From Sulfurimicrobium lacus (GTDB taxonomy: Bacteria; Pseudomonadota; Gammaproteobacteria; Burkholderiales; Sulfuricellaceae): a stretch of 64,000 bases of DNA. Both the position numbers and the translations under genes were made by a program. Of the stretch, positions 15,151 to 24,777 are shown in pieces (the stretch's first letter is position 1; every line of letters starts with the position of its first letter). Location: positions 1,595,501-1,659,500 of the forward strand of contig NZ_AP022853.1 in the NCBI RefSeq assembly GCF_011764585.1, in the 5' to 3' direction. Below the pieces are notes generated by a model. The model did not search any database. It saw only the letters and a list, made by a program, of their open reading frames with translations, and was not told where the DNA came from.

Positions 15151-17013
15151 ATGGCTTTACTGCAAATCGCCGAACCCGGCATGAGTGCCGCGCCGCACCA
15201 GCATCGTCTGGCGGTGGGTATCGACCTTGGCACTACCAACTCCCTGGTGGCAACGGTGCGCAGCGGTCTGGCCGTGGTATTGAACGACGAGCACGGCCGT
15301 CCCCTGTTGCCCTCGGTGGTGCGTTACACCAGCGACGGCGTGGAAGTGGGGTGTCAGGCGCAGCAGGTGCAGGCGGTGGATCCGCAAAACACCATCGTCT
15401 CGGTAAAGCGTTTCATGGGGCGCGGGCTTTCCGATATCGCCGACGCAGCCCATCTGCCCTACCGTTTCGTGGACGAACCCGGCATGGTGCAGATCCAGAC
15501 CATCGCCGGCGTGAAGAGCCCGGTGGAGGTTTCGGCAGAAATCCTCAAGGTGCTGCGCCAGCGCGCGGAAAAGTCCCTTGGCGGCGAACTGGTCGGTGCG
15601 GTCATTACCGTGCCGGCCTATTTCGACGATGCGCAGCGCCAGGCCACCAAGGACGCGGCGCGGCTGGCCGGTCTGAACGTGCTGCGCCTGCTCAACGAAC
15701 CCACCGCGGCGGCAGTCGCCTATGGGCTGGATAACGGCGCCGAAGGCGTGTACGCGGTGTTCGATCTGGGTGGCGGGACTTTCGATATCTCCATTCTGAA
15801 ACTTTCGCGCGGCGTGTTCGAAGTACTGGCCACCAACGGCGATTCCGCTTTGGGCGGCGACGATTTCGACCACCGCATCTATTGCTGGATACTCGAACAG
15901 GGCGGCTTGTCCGGGCTGAATCACCAGGATGCCCGGCTACTGCTCACTCATGCGCGCGCCGCCAAGGAAGCGCTGACCGAGCACCCGGAAACGCGCATCA
16001 CCGCAGTGCTTTCCAACGGTGAAATGGTAGACCTGACGCTGTCCGCCCAAGTGTTCGCCGACATCACCCAGAGCCTGGTCAAAAAGACGCTGACGCCGAC
16101 CCGCAAGGCGTTGCGCGACGCCGGGTTGTCGGTGGAAGAAGTCAAAGGCGTGGTGATGGTCGGCGGCTCGACCCGCATGCCGATCATCCAGCACGCGGTG
16201 GGCCAGTTCTTCGGCCAGGAGCCGCTCAACAACCTCGACCCGGACAAGGTGGTGGCGCTGGGCGCGGCGATCCAGGCCAACGTGCTGGCCGGCAACCGCG
16301 GCGAGGACGACTGGCTGCTGCTCGACGTGATCCCCCTGTCGCTCGGACTGGAAACCATGGGCGGCCTGACGGAAAAAGTCATCCCGCGCAATTCCACCAT
16401 TCCCGTGGCGCGTGCGCAGGAATTCACCACCTACAAGGACGGCCAGACCGCCATGAGCATCCACGTGGTGCAGGGCGAACGCGAACTGGTGAGCGACTGC
16501 CGTTCCCTGGCCAAGTTCGAGCTGCGCGGCATCCCGCCCATGGTGGCCGGTGCGGCGCGTATCCGCGTCACCTATCAGGTGGACGCGGATGGCCTGCTCT
16601 CCGTCACGGCGCGGGAGCAAAGCACAGGCGTCGAGTCCTCCGTGACGGTCAAGCCTTCCTACGGCTTGAGCGACGATCAGATCACGCAGATGCTGCAAGC
16701 CTCGCACGAGCATGCCAAAGACGACATGCTGGCCCGTGCCCTGCAGGAAGCGCGCGTCGAGGGCGGGCGCCTGATCGAGGCGGTGGAAGCCGCCTTGCAC
16801 GAGGACGGCCATTTGCTGAAAGAAGGCGAGGGCGACAGAATCGCTGCAAAGATCGAGACCCTGCGCGCCGCCATCGCCGGCGAGGATCACCGGCTTGTCA
16901 CCCAGGCGCTGGAAACGCTCAATCACGCCACCGAATCCTTTGCCGCGCGGCGCATGGATGCCAGCGTCAACAAGGCGCTCTCCGGACACAAGCTGGAAGA
17001 GCTGGAAAATTGA
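15151..17013 (+). CDS. hscA: Fe-S assembly Hsp70 chaperone HscA
   Basis: A 620-residue specialised Hsp70. The nucleotide-binding domain has [14 protein letters not shown] near residue 25, [33 protein letters not shown] and [14 protein letters not shown]. The substrate domain begins after [14 protein letters not shown] and ends in a helical lid. The start [10 protein letters not shown] at 15151 fits the family (LLQI is conserved); the frame from 15106 extends into the repeat. It works with HscB to release clusters from IscU by binding its LPPVK loop. Confidence 0.96.
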   Translation: MALLQIAEPGMSAAPHQHRLAVGIDLGTTNSLVATVRSGLAVVLNDEHGRPLLPSVVRYTSDGVEVGCQAQQVQAVDPQNTIVSVKRFMGRGLSDIADAAHLPYRFVDEPGMVQIQTIAGVKSPVEVSAEILKVLRQRAEKSLGGELVGAVITVPAYFDDAQRQATKDAARLAGLNVLRLLNEPTAAAVAYGLDNGAEGVYAVFDLGGGTFDISILKLSRGVFEVLATNGDSALGGDDFDHRIYCWILEQGGLSGLNHQDARLLLTHARAAKEALTEHPETRITAVLSNGEMVDLTLSAQVFADITQSLVKKTLTPTRKALRDAGLSVEEVKGVVMVGGSTRMPIIQHAVGQFFGQEPLNNLDPDKVVALGAAIQANVLAGNRGEDDWLLLDVIPLSLGLETMGGLTEKVIPRNSTIPVARAQEFTTYKDGQTAMSIHVVQGERELVSDCRSLAKFELRGIPPMVAGAARIRVTYQVDADGLLSVTAREQSTGVESSVTVKPSYGLSDDQITQMLQASHEHAKDDMLARALQEARVEGGRLIEAVEAALHEDGHLLKEGEGDRIAAKIETLRAAIAGEDHRLVTQALETLNHATESFAARRMDASVNKALSGHKLEELEN

Positions 17014-17097
17014 TTTTATAGCTGTCAGCAGTCAGCTATCAGTTGTCAGCAAAAAACTGATGGCTGATGGCTGATAGCTAACTACCGAGAGCTAATA
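17014..17097. repeat. ATCAGC/GTCAGC-type palindrome between hscA and fdx
   Basis: TAGCTGTCAGCAGTCAGCTA followed by ...CTGATGGCTGATGGCTGATA-GCTAAC: direct units in one orientation, then the same units inverted around an A-rich centre (CAAAAAACTG). The element fills the whole 84-base gap between two co-transcribed isc genes and closely resembles the one at 24697-24777. Confidence 0.75.
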
Positions 17098-17439
17098 ATG
17101 CCCCAACTGATCGTTTTGCCCCATGTCGAACTGTGCCCTGAGGGTGCGGTGATCGATGCCAAACCCGGCGTATCCATCTGCGACACCCTGCTCGAAAACG
17201 GCATCGAAATCGAGCACGCCTGCGAGAAATCCTGTGCCTGTACCACCTGCCACGTGATCGTGCGCGAAGGTCTGGAGTCCCTCAACGACGCGGAAGAACT
17301 CGAAGAAGACATGCTCGACAAGGCGTGGGGGCTGGAACCCAATTCCCGCCTGTCGTGCCAGGCGATCGTGGACGCTCAGGACCTGGTGATCGAGATACCC
17401 AAGTACACCATCAACATGGTCAAGGAAGGGCATCACTGA
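17098..17439 (+). CDS. fdx: ISC-type [2Fe-2S] ferredoxin
   Basis: A 113-residue adrenodoxin-type ferredoxin. The ligands are in [16 protein letters not shown] (C-x5-C-x2-C) and a later LSCQA cysteine. The acidic stretch after it ([10 protein letters not shown]) fits the partner-binding surface. In the ISC system it delivers electrons for sulfur reduction on IscS/IscU. It lies downstream of hscA and 1 base before iscX, in the usual order. Confidence 0.96.
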   Translation: MPQLIVLPHVELCPEGAVIDAKPGVSICDTLLENGIEIEHACEKSCACTTCHVIVREGLESLNDAEELEEDMLDKAWGLEPNSRLSCQAIVDAQDLVIEIPKYTINMVKEGHH

Positions 17440-17440
17440 T

Positions 17441-17635
17441 ATGAAATGGACCGATGTTCACCAGATAGCCATCGCGCTGTACGACACCCACCCCGACACC
17501 GACCCGCAATATGTCCGCTTCACCGACCTGCACCAATGGGTGACCGAACTGGACGGCTTCAGCGACGACCCCAATCGTTCCAACGAAAAAATTCTCGAGG
17601 CCATCCAGATGGCCTGGATGGAAGAAGCGGAATAA
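17441..17635 (+). CDS. iscX: IscX (YfhJ) ISC-associated protein
   Basis: A 64-residue acidic protein with the full family pattern: [15 protein letters not shown], then RFTDLHQWV and a C-terminal [14 protein letters not shown]. IscX binds IscS and iron and modulates assembly. It is the last isc gene, starting 1 base after fdx, and is followed by a terminator-like hairpin. Confidence 0.93.
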   Translation: MKWTDVHQIAIALYDTHPDTDPQYVRFTDLHQWVTELDGFSDDPNRSNEKILEAIQMAWMEEAE

Positions 17636-17646
17636 TCCCGCCACGC

Positions 17647-17679
17647 TGTATTCCCGGGAGGGAATACACGCGCCTTTTT
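17647..17679 (+). terminator. Terminator at the end of the isc operon
   Basis: Perfect 9-bp stem TGTATTCCC / GGGAATACA with a GGGA loop, then CGCGCC and TTTTT. The T-run starts six bases after the stem, so termination may be partial. It separates iscX from flhB. Confidence 0.6.
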
Positions 17680-17724
17680 GCTGGCTTCGCGGCATGTTAA
17701 ACTCCCTCCCCAAAGAGGGTGGAA

Positions 17725-18867
17725 ATGGCTGAAGACAGCGATCTAGAACGCACGGAACCCGCATCGCAGCGGCGCATCGAGCAGGCACGTGAGAAGGGGC
17801 AGGTCGCGCGTTCGCGCGAGCTGACTACTGTCGCCATTCTGCTGGCTGCCGGCGGGGGCATGATGTATATGGGTGGCGGCATGATGGAGCACATGCGTGC
17901 CCTGATGAAGAATGCCCTGACGTTGGAGCGTGCGTCCGCTTTCGACCCCGTGCATATGTCGCACCATCTTTACCAGTATTCACTGGATATACTGATGACT
18001 TTCCTGCCCTTACTGGGTTTGATGTTGCTTGCTACCGTGGCATCTTCCGTGCTGGTTTCCGGCTGGCTGTTTTCGGTCGATGCCCTGGCGCCGGATTTTT
18101 CCCGCCTTGACCCGCTCAAGGGTGTTACCCGAATCATTTCCTGGAGCGGCATGGTGGAAATGCTCAAGGCGGTGTTCAAGGCCGGACTGATCGGTGGTGT
18201 GGCGTTCTGGGTCGTCTATCAGGATGTGGATGGCGTCATTGCGCTGGTGTCGGAGCCGCTGGAAACCGGGTTGACGCACTTGGCCAGCATGGTCGGCTTT
18301 ACTTTCATGGCGGTGTCCGCTTCCATGCTGCTGATCGTGGCGATCGATGTCCCTTATCAGTTGTGGAATCATAGCCGCCAGCTCAAGATGACCAAGGAAG
18401 AAGTCCGCCAGGAAGGCAAGGAAACCGAGGGCGATCCGCATGTGAAGGCGCGGATTCGTGCCCTGCAGCGCGAGGCTGCGCGCCGGCGCATGATGTCGGA
18501 AGTACCCAAGGCAGACGTGATCGTGACCAACCCGACGCATTACGCGGTGGCCTTGCGCTACCAGGAAAACAAGATGCGTGCCCCGCAGGTGATTGCCAAG
18601 GGCGCCGCACTGATCGCCCTCAGAATTCGCCAGCTGGGGGAAGAGAACCATGTCCCTATTCTGGAAGCGCCGCCGCTGGCGCGAGCCTTGTTCCGGCATG
18701 CCGAACTGGGACAGGAAATTCCGGCCAAACTTTATACTGCAGTGGCGGAAGTGCTGGCCTACGTTTATCAATTGCGTCGCTATCGCACCTATGGCGGCGA
18801 GCAGCCAGAAGCGCCGCGCGTGTTGCCGGTGCCGCCGGAACTGGATTTTGTGAGAGAAGCCGCTTGA
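17725..18867 (+). CDS. flhB: Flagellar export switch protein FlhB
   Basis: 380 residues. The N-terminal basic stretch (ERTEPASQRRIEQAREKGQV), four membrane helices and the cytoplasmic domain are visible. The autocleavage motif is in VIVTNPTHYAVALRY (cleavage between N and P). FlhB switches the export apparatus from rod/hook to filament substrates. The ATG at 17725 is preferred; a GTG two codons upstream overlaps its GAGG site. It leads a plus-strand run flhB-flhA-flhF-flhG-fliA-motC-motD. No clear promoter is visible in the 89-base gap after iscX. Confidence 0.95.
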   Translation: MAEDSDLERTEPASQRRIEQAREKGQVARSRELTTVAILLAAGGGMMYMGGGMMEHMRALMKNALTLERASAFDPVHMSHHLYQYSLDILMTFLPLLGLMLLATVASSVLVSGWLFSVDALAPDFSRLDPLKGVTRIISWSGMVEMLKAVFKAGLIGGVAFWVVYQDVDGVIALVSEPLETGLTHLASMVGFTFMAVSASMLLIVAIDVPYQLWNHSRQLKMTKEEVRQEGKETEGDPHVKARIRALQREAARRRMMSEVPKADVIVTNPTHYAVALRYQENKMRAPQVIAKGAALIALRIRQLGEENHVPILEAPPLARALFRHAELGQEIPAKLYTAVAEVLAYVYQLRRYRTYGGEQPEAPRVLPVPPELDFVREAA

Positions 18868-18889
18868 GAACAATAAAACAGGTTGTTAG

Positions 18890-20974
18890 ATGAACGCCAG
18901 GGTAGACGCGCCGCCCCTGCTCGGTCGCCGTGGTTTGAAAACCCTGGCAGGGCCGGTCCTTATCATCATGATTCTGGCCATGATGGTGCTGCCGCTGCCG
19001 CCGTTCCTGCTCGACATACTCTTTACCTTCAACATCGCCCTGTCGATGATCGTGATGTTGGTCAGCCTGAACACCCAGAGGCCGCTCGAATTTTCGGTGT
19101 TTCCTACCGTGCTGCTGGTCACCACCTTGCTGCGCCTTTCTCTGAACGTGGCCTCGACGCGGGTGGTGCTGCTCGAAGGGCATACCGGACCGGACGCGGC
19201 GGGCAAGGTGATCGAGGCGTTCGGACACTTTCTGGTGGGTGGCAATTACACCGTCGGCATCGTGGTGTTCGTCATCCTGGTGGTGATCAACTTCGTGGTG
19301 ATCACCAAGGGTGCCGGGCGTATCGCGGAAGTCAGCGCGCGCTTTACCCTGGATGCCATGCCCGGCAAGCAGATGGCGATCGACGCCGACCTCAACGCCG
19401 GCCTGATCGGCGAGGACGAAGCGCGCAAACGCCGCGCGGTGATTTCGCAGGAAGCCGATTTCTTCGGTTCCATGGACGGTGCCAGCAAATTCGTGCGCGG
19501 CGATGCCGTCGCCGGCATCCTGATCCTGTTCATCAACGTCATCGGCGGCTTGCTGGTGGGAATATTCCAGCACGACATGAGTGTTGCCGCCGCGGCCAAC
19601 AACTACACCCTGCTCGCCATTGGTGACGGCCTGGTGGCGCAGATTCCGGCGTTGATCATTTCCACCGCAGCGGGCATGGTGGTGAGCCGCGTCGCCACCG
19701 ACGAGGACGTGGGTCAGCAATTTATCAGCCAGCTGTTCAACCGCCCCTCGGTGCTCTATACCACCGGCGCCATTCTCGGCCTGATGGGCATGATTCCGAA
19801 TATGCCCCATATCGCGTTCCTGTCGCTCGGCGGGATTCTGGCCGGGGCAGCATATTATCTCGAAGAAAAAGCGAAAGCGCCGGAACTGCCGGAAACGCCA
19901 CCGCCCGAAGCCATGCAGGCGCCGGAAATGCAGGAAGTGGGCTGGGATGACGTGATGCCGGTGGACGCGCTCGGGCTGGAGGTGGGATACCGCCTGATCC
20001 CGCTGGTGGACCGCGCCCAGGACGGCGAACTGCTGAGGCGCATTCGCGGCATCCGCAAAAAATTCGCACAGGACATGGGCTTCCTCGTGCCGCCGGTACA
20101 TATCCGAGACAACCTGGAACTGCGTCCCAATGGCTACCGCATCACCCTCAAAGGAGTGGAGATCGGTCAGGGAGAGGCCTATGCAGGCATGTACCTGGCC
20201 ATCAATCCGGGGCGGGTGCTGGGGGCTTTGCCGGGGGCGGCGACCACGGACCCTGCATTCGGCCTGCCGGCGGTGTGGATCGATGCCAATCTGCGCGATC
20301 AGGCGCAGACTTTCGGCTACACCGTGGTGGACGGCAGCACCGTGGTGGCGACGCATCTTTCCAATATCATCCACGGGTATGCGGCGGAGCTGCTGGGGCG
20401 CGAAGAGACCCAGCAACTGCTCGACCACCTCGCCAAGGAATCGCCCAAGCTGGTGGAAGATATGGTGCCGAAGCTGTTGCCGCTGGGCGTGGTGCAGAAG
20501 GTGCTGCAGAACTTGCTCGACGAAGGCGTACACATCCGCGACATGCGCACCATCATCGGCACGCTGGCCGATCACGCCTCCCGCACCCAGGATGCGGCGG
20601 ACTTGACGGCGGCGGTTCGCGTCGCTCTGGGCCGTGCTATCATGCAGCAAATTTACCCGGGAGCCGCAGAATTGCAGGTGATGACCCTCGAGCCCGATCT
20701 GGAACAGATCATGATGCACGCCGCCCAAGGCATGGGCGAAGGCTTGGGGCTGGAACCGGGACTTGCGGAAAACCTCATGCAGCAAACCACACATGCCGTG
20801 CAGCAACAGGAGCAGATGGGGTTGCCTGCCGTGCTGCTGGTGCCGGCCATGTTGCGGCCACTGTTGTCGCGCTTCCTGCGCCGCGTGGCGCCGCAGCTCA
20901 AAGTTATTTCCCATGCGGAAGTCCCGGACTCCCGGAATATTCGCGTGACCGCCGTGCTGGGAGCTAGAGCGTGA
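18890..20974 (+). CDS. flhA: Flagellar export gate protein FlhA
   Basis: 694 residues with about eight membrane helices in the first 330, then the cytoplasmic ring domain. The FHIPEP signature is clear in LLRLSLNVASTRVVLLEG and the following HTGPDAAGKVIEAFG. Together with FlhB it forms the proton-driven export gate at the base of the flagellum. The start lies 22 bases after flhB. The stop overlaps the flhF start (GTGA). Confidence 0.96.
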   Translation: MNARVDAPPLLGRRGLKTLAGPVLIIMILAMMVLPLPPFLLDILFTFNIALSMIVMLVSLNTQRPLEFSVFPTVLLVTTLLRLSLNVASTRVVLLEGHTGPDAAGKVIEAFGHFLVGGNYTVGIVVFVILVVINFVVITKGAGRIAEVSARFTLDAMPGKQMAIDADLNAGLIGEDEARKRRAVISQEADFFGSMDGASKFVRGDAVAGILILFINVIGGLLVGIFQHDMSVAAAANNYTLLAIGDGLVAQIPALIISTAAGMVVSRVATDEDVGQQFISQLFNRPSVLYTTGAILGLMGMIPNMPHIAFLSLGGILAGAAYYLEEKAKAPELPETPPPEAMQAPEMQEVGWDDVMPVDALGLEVGYRLIPLVDRAQDGELLRRIRGIRKKFAQDMGFLVPPVHIRDNLELRPNGYRITLKGVEIGQGEAYAGMYLAINPGRVLGALPGAATTDPAFGLPAVWIDANLRDQAQTFGYTVVDGSTVVATHLSNIIHGYAAELLGREETQQLLDHLAKESPKLVEDMVPKLLPLGVVQKVLQNLLDEGVHIRDMRTIIGTLADHASRTQDAADLTAAVRVALGRAIMQQIYPGAAELQVMTLEPDLEQIMMHAAQGMGEGLGLEPGLAENLMQQTTHAVQQQEQMGLPAVLLVPAMLRPLLSRFLRRVAPQLKVISHAEVPDSRNIRVTAVLGARA

Positions 20975-22326
20975 ACGTGAAAAAGTTCCGCGCCGCCAAT
21001 ACCCGCGAGGCTTTGCGCCAGGTTCGCGATGCGCTCGGCGCGGACGCCATTATTCTTTCCAACCGCCCCGTGGACGGGATGATCGAGATCATGGCCGTGG
21101 CCAACATGGACATGGCATCGCTCGCCACGCCGGCCCTTGCCGCCGCTCCGGTGATCAAGCAGTCGCGTCCCTACGTGCAAGAGCGGCGCCCGACCGAATA
21201 CGATCCCGAGCCTCGGCCGGTCCCAGCCAGCCCCCGCCCGGTCAAGCGCGAAGAAATCAGCGTACTGCAGCGCATCCGCCAGGAAGCGATGCTCGACGCC
21301 GTGTCGCCAGCGGCGCGGCAATCCAAGCCAGAGACACAGCCAGCAGCCGAGTCCATGGATAACATGGCGCAGGAAATGATGCGTGAAATCCGCTCCCTGC
21401 GCGGCATGCTGGAAGGGCAGCTGGCCGGTCTGGCATGGGGCGAACTGCAGCGCAGCGATCCGGTCAAGGTGGAAATTCTGCGTCACATGCTGTCGGCCGG
21501 TTTCAGCCCGGCGCTATCGCGCCAGTTGCTGGAAAAGCTGCCGCCCGGCGGCGATTTCAACCGCGGCATAAAGTGGGTCAAGGCTGCGCTTACCCATAAT
21601 CTGCGCGCTGTGGCCGCCGGCAAGGACATCATCGAGCGTGGCGGGGTTTATGCCCTGGTGGGACCGACAGGGGTCGGCAAAACGACGACCGTGGCAAAGC
21701 TGGCAGCGCGCTGCCGGCTGCAGCATGGTGCCAACAAGCTGGCGCTGCTCACCACTGACAGCTACCGGATCGGCGCGCACGAGCAACTTAAAATCTACGG
21801 CAAGATCCTCGGCGTCCCGGTCTACGCGGTCAAGGACGAGGCAGACCTGCAGTTCACCCTGGCCGATTTGCAGAACAAGCACCTGGTGCTGATCGATACC
21901 GTCGGCATGAGCCAGCGCGACCGCCGCCTGACCGAACAGGTCGCCTTGCTCGCAGGCGCCGGCCGTAGCGTGAAGCGACTGTTGCTGATTAGCGCCAATG
22001 CTCAGGCCAGCACTCTCGAAGACGTGGTGCGCGCGTACCGCGGCGCGGACCTCGAAGGCTGCATCCTGACCAAGATTGACGAAGCGATCAGCATGGGTGG
22101 GGCGCTGGATGTCATCGTGCGCCATCAGCTGCCGGTGCATTACATTACCAACGGACAGCGCGTACCGGAAGATTTGCACCTGGCCAACGCCATGTACCTG
22201 GTGGATCGGGCTTTGCGCCCAGCCGAGACGCAGTCCCCCTTTAGCCTGGAAGAGGGCGAATACCCTCTGCTGATGAGCGGTACCGCGGCGGATGGCGGCG
22301 CCGAGTCGGAGGCCCTGCGTGGCTGA
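20971..22326 (+). CDS. flhF: SRP-type GTPase FlhF
   Basis: A 451-residue SRP-family GTPase that sets the site and number of (usually polar) flagella. An N-terminal B-domain (MNVKKFRAANTREALRQVR) is followed by a proline-rich linker (about 60-100). In the NG domain, GPTGVGKTTTVAKLAA lies near residue 231, LLTTDSYRIGAHEQLK and LIDTVGMSQRD follow, and the guanine motif is TKIDE. The start is GTG overlapping the flhA stop. flhF-flhG presence predicts polar flagellation. Confidence 0.95.
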   Translation: MNVKKFRAANTREALRQVRDALGADAIILSNRPVDGMIEIMAVANMDMASLATPALAAAPVIKQSRPYVQERRPTEYDPEPRPVPASPRPVKREEISVLQRIRQEAMLDAVSPAARQSKPETQPAAESMDNMAQEMMREIRSLRGMLEGQLAGLAWGELQRSDPVKVEILRHMLSAGFSPALSRQLLEKLPPGGDFNRGIKWVKAALTHNLRAVAAGKDIIERGGVYALVGPTGVGKTTTVAKLAARCRLQHGANKLALLTTDSYRIGAHEQLKIYGKILGVPVYAVKDEADLQFTLADLQNKHLVLIDTVGMSQRDRRLTEQVALLAGAGRSVKRLLLISANAQASTLEDVVRAYRGADLEGCILTKIDEAISMGGALDVIVRHQLPVHYITNGQRVPEDLHLANAMYLVDRALRPAETQSPFSLEEGEYPLLMSGTAADGGAESEALRG

Positions 22327-23215
22327 AGCGATGCAGGATCAGGCAGAGGGCTTACGCCGCCTGCTTTCGGACGATTTCGTGCGCATCGTCACGCTGACAA
22401 GCGGCAAGCGCAGCGTCGGCAAAACCACTGTTCTGATCAATCTGGCCGTGGCGCTCGCCAGGCGCGGCAAGCAGGTGATGCTGCTGGATGAACACCAGGG
22501 CAAGCATAGCGTGGTCGGCATGCTCGGCCTGACACCCTATTACAACCTGACGCACGTGCTGCGGCGCGAGCAAAGTCTCGAGCAGGTGATGCTGAGCGGC
22601 CCGGAAGGCATTATGGTAGTTCCGTCCGGCAGGAGCGTGCAGGAGTTGGCAAATCTTTCCGCCTCGGATATGGAATGGCTGGTACGTTCGTTTGCGCAGC
22701 TTGCTCAGCCAATGGATGTGGTGCTGGTCGATGCAGTCGCGGGGGTGGCGGGCAATGTCCTGCCCTTGAGCCTGGCGGCGCAGGAACTGGTGGTGGTGGT
22801 CGACCCGCAGCCAGCTTCCATGACCGATGCCTATGCGTTGATCAAAGTGCTCAACCAGGGGTTTGCCCGGCGCAATTTTCATATCGTGGTGAACCGGGTG
22901 GCCAGTCCTGAAGAGGCCGGGGTGGTGTTCAGCAATATGGCCAAGGTGGCCAAGCGTTTTCTCAAAGTGTCGCTGGATTTCATGGGGTTCGTGCCGCAGG
23001 AGGAGAAAATACATCGCGCCACGCAACTTGGTCGCACGGTAGTCGATGCTTTTCCGGACAGCACTGCGGCGCAAGCTTTCCGCGATCTCGCCGAGAAAAT
23101 GGAACAATGGCCTCATCCGGCGGGCGAGCAGGGGCAGATGGAGGTATTCATGCAGCGCCTGGTGCAAAGCAGCAGGGCGACTGCCGCCGAGCCGAGCAGG
23201 ACGGGGCGAGCGTAG
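22319..23215 (+). CDS. flhG: MinD-like ATPase FlhG (FleN)
   Basis: A 298-residue ParA/MinD ATPase that limits flagellar number together with FlhF. It starts with a conserved helix (QDQAEGLRRLL, the FlhF-activating DQAxxLR motif) and has a deviant Walker A SGKRSVGKTTVLINLAVALA. The GTG at 22319 is preferred: GGAGG stands 7 bases upstream and it overlaps flhF by 8 bases. An ATG at 22331 is an alternative, and the longer frame from 22292 lies in flhF. The C-terminus is a helical tail. Confidence 0.92.
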   Translation: MAEAMQDQAEGLRRLLSDDFVRIVTLTSGKRSVGKTTVLINLAVALARRGKQVMLLDEHQGKHSVVGMLGLTPYYNLTHVLRREQSLEQVMLSGPEGIMVVPSGRSVQELANLSASDMEWLVRSFAQLAQPMDVVLVDAVAGVAGNVLPLSLAAQELVVVVDPQPASMTDAYALIKVLNQGFARRNFHIVVNRVASPEEAGVVFSNMAKVAKRFLKVSLDFMGFVPQEEKIHRATQLGRTVVDAFPDSTAAQAFRDLAEKMEQWPHPAGEQGQMEVFMQRLVQSSRATAAEPSRTGRA

Positions 23216-23222
23216 TCGGATC

Positions 23223-23945
23223 ATGTACCAGGCTAACGGCAAACTGCAGAACAAGGAACAATACGTGGTGCAGTATGCTCCGCTGGTCAGGCGCATCGCG
23301 CACCATCTGGCGGCCAAGCTCCCCGCCAGCGTGGAGGTCGACGACCTGATCCAGGCCGGCTTGATCGGCCTGCTCGACGCTGTCGGACACTACGATCAGT
23401 CGCAAGGGGCACAGTTCGAGACTTACGCGTCACAGCGCATCCGCGGCGCCATGCTGGATGAGCTACGCGAAGCCGACTGGGCGCCACGTTCGGCGCGCAA
23501 ATGCATGCGCACCATCGAAGCGGCGATAAACAGGCTGGAGCAAAAGCTGGGGCGGCAGCCGGGCGAGCAGGAACTGGCGAGTGAATTGAAAGTACCGCTG
23601 GCGGAATTCCAGCAGATGCTGCAGGATGCACGTGGTCACCAGCTGGTGTACTACGAGGATTATCAGGCGGATGGCGACGACGACTTTTTCGAGCGCCACT
23701 CGGCCGACCAGCGCCCGGGCCCGCTTGGGCAAATCGAGAACGAAGATTTTCGCGCCGCGCTGGTGGAGGCAATCAGCGTTTTGCCGGAGCGCGAGCAAAT
23801 GGTGATGAGCCTGTATTATGAAGAGGAGCTGAACTTGAAAGAAATCGGTGCAGTACTGGGCGTGACCGAGTCCCGCGTTAGCCAGCTCCATAGTCAGGCT
23901 GTCGCACGCCTGCGCAGCCGGCTCAAGGACTGGCTGGGCGACTGA
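23223..23945 (+). CDS. fliA: Flagellar sigma factor FliA (sigma-28)
   Basis: A 240-residue sigma-70 family factor. Region 2 has YAPLVRRIAHHLAAKLPASV, VDDLIQAGLIGLLDA and FETYASQRIRGAMLDELREAD. Region 3 has GRQPGEQELA. Region 4 ends with the HTH LKEIGAVLGVTESRVSQLHSQ. It directs late flagellar genes. Sites matching its promoter consensus are seen before flgM (26450-26476) and flgK (36503-36529). The frame above 23223 belongs to flhG. The Shine-Dalgarno is weak. Confidence 0.95.
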   Translation: MYQANGKLQNKEQYVVQYAPLVRRIAHHLAAKLPASVEVDDLIQAGLIGLLDAVGHYDQSQGAQFETYASQRIRGAMLDELREADWAPRSARKCMRTIEAAINRLEQKLGRQPGEQELASELKVPLAEFQQMLQDARGHQLVYYEDYQADGDDDFFERHSADQRPGPLGQIENEDFRAALVEAISVLPEREQMVMSLYYEEELNLKEIGAVLGVTESRVSQLHSQAVARLRSRLKDWLGD

Positions 23946-24697
23946 TGCGCGGCGGCGTGGACTTCATAAGCGTTGCCGGCCTGGCCATGGCCCTGCTGGC
24001 AATTATTGGCGGACAGATTCTCGAAGGCGGACATCTTGGTTCGCTGCTGCAGGTCACCGCTTTCCTCATCGTTATCGGCGGCACGATGGGCGCCGTCATG
24101 TTGCAAAGTTCCCTGCCGGTGTTTCTCGCCGGGATGAAATTGCTCAAGTGGGTGTTCGTGACACCTCGCTTTCATCCGCAACGCCTAATCGAAGAAGTCA
24201 TTTCCTGGAGCCAGGTGGCGCGCAAAGGCGGCTTGCTGGCACTGGAACCGCTGATCGACGACCTGACCGATCCATTTAAACGCAAAGGCTTGCAGATGCT
24301 GGTGGACGGCGCTGAACCGGAGAAAATTCGCGAGGCGCTTGAGGTGGAGATCAATACTTACGAGGAACACCAGCGGCAGGCAGCAAAGGTATGGGAGTCT
24401 GCCGGCGGTTATGCGCCCACGATCGGAATTATCGGAGCGGTGATGGGTTTGATTCACGTCATGGAGAACCTCTCCGACCCGTCCAAGCTGGGCGGCGGGA
24501 TTGCCGTGGCGTTCGTCGCGACGATCTATGGCGTGGGGTCTGCCAATTTGTTTTTCCTGCCGGTCGCCAACAAGCTCAAGGCCATTATCGGCCACCAGGT
24601 GACGATACGCGAAATGCTGATCGAAGGTCTGGGTTCGATTGCCAACGGGGAAAACCCTCGTGTCATCGAAACCAAGTTGCAGGGATACATACTATAG
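23945..24697 (+). CDS. motC: Flagellar stator protein MotC (MotA homologue)
   Basis: A 250-residue MotA/PomA-type protein with four membrane helices. The conserved GYAPTIGIIGAVMGLIHVM and GGGIAVAFVATIYGVGSANL segments are the proton-channel TM3/TM4 region. Cytoplasmic charged residues for rotor contact lie between. It overlaps the fliA stop (TGATG). In Pseudomonas the corresponding pair is called MotC/MotD, but there the che genes lie between fliA and motC. None are present here. Confidence 0.92.
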   Translation: MRGGVDFISVAGLAMALLAIIGGQILEGGHLGSLLQVTAFLIVIGGTMGAVMLQSSLPVFLAGMKLLKWVFVTPRFHPQRLIEEVISWSQVARKGGLLALEPLIDDLTDPFKRKGLQMLVDGAEPEKIREALEVEINTYEEHQRQAAKVWESAGGYAPTIGIIGAVMGLIHVMENLSDPSKLGGGIAVAFVATIYGVGSANLFFLPVANKLKAIIGHQVTIREMLIEGLGSIANGENPRVIETKLQGYIL

Positions 24698-24777
24698 CTG
24701 CAAGCCATCAGCTAGTCAGCCATCAGCAAAATCGGTGGCGCTGACAGCTGACAGCTGACTAGCTGAAAGCTAACGAC
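24697..24777. repeat. ATCAGC/GTCAGC-type palindrome between motC and motD
   Basis: Units AGCCATCAGC, TAGTCAGC, CCATCAGC are followed by the inverted GCTGACAGCTGACAGCTGAC-TAGCTGAAAGCTAAC. The perfect arms CAGCTAGTCAGC-like / GCTGACTAGCTG can form a long stem. It occupies the whole gap between two genes expected to be co-transcribed and shares its ending (AGCTAAC) with the element at 17014-17097. Confidence 0.75.

Noticed and set aside
18656-20914. 752-codon minus-strand ORF antisense to flhA
   Set aside because: His/Gln/Arg-rich translation typical of the antisense frame of GC-rich genes; flhA on the other strand is certain.
22310-22330. flhG start at 22292
   Set aside because: The extra N-terminal residues lie inside flhF and have no ribosome-binding site; GGAGG points to the GTG at 22319.
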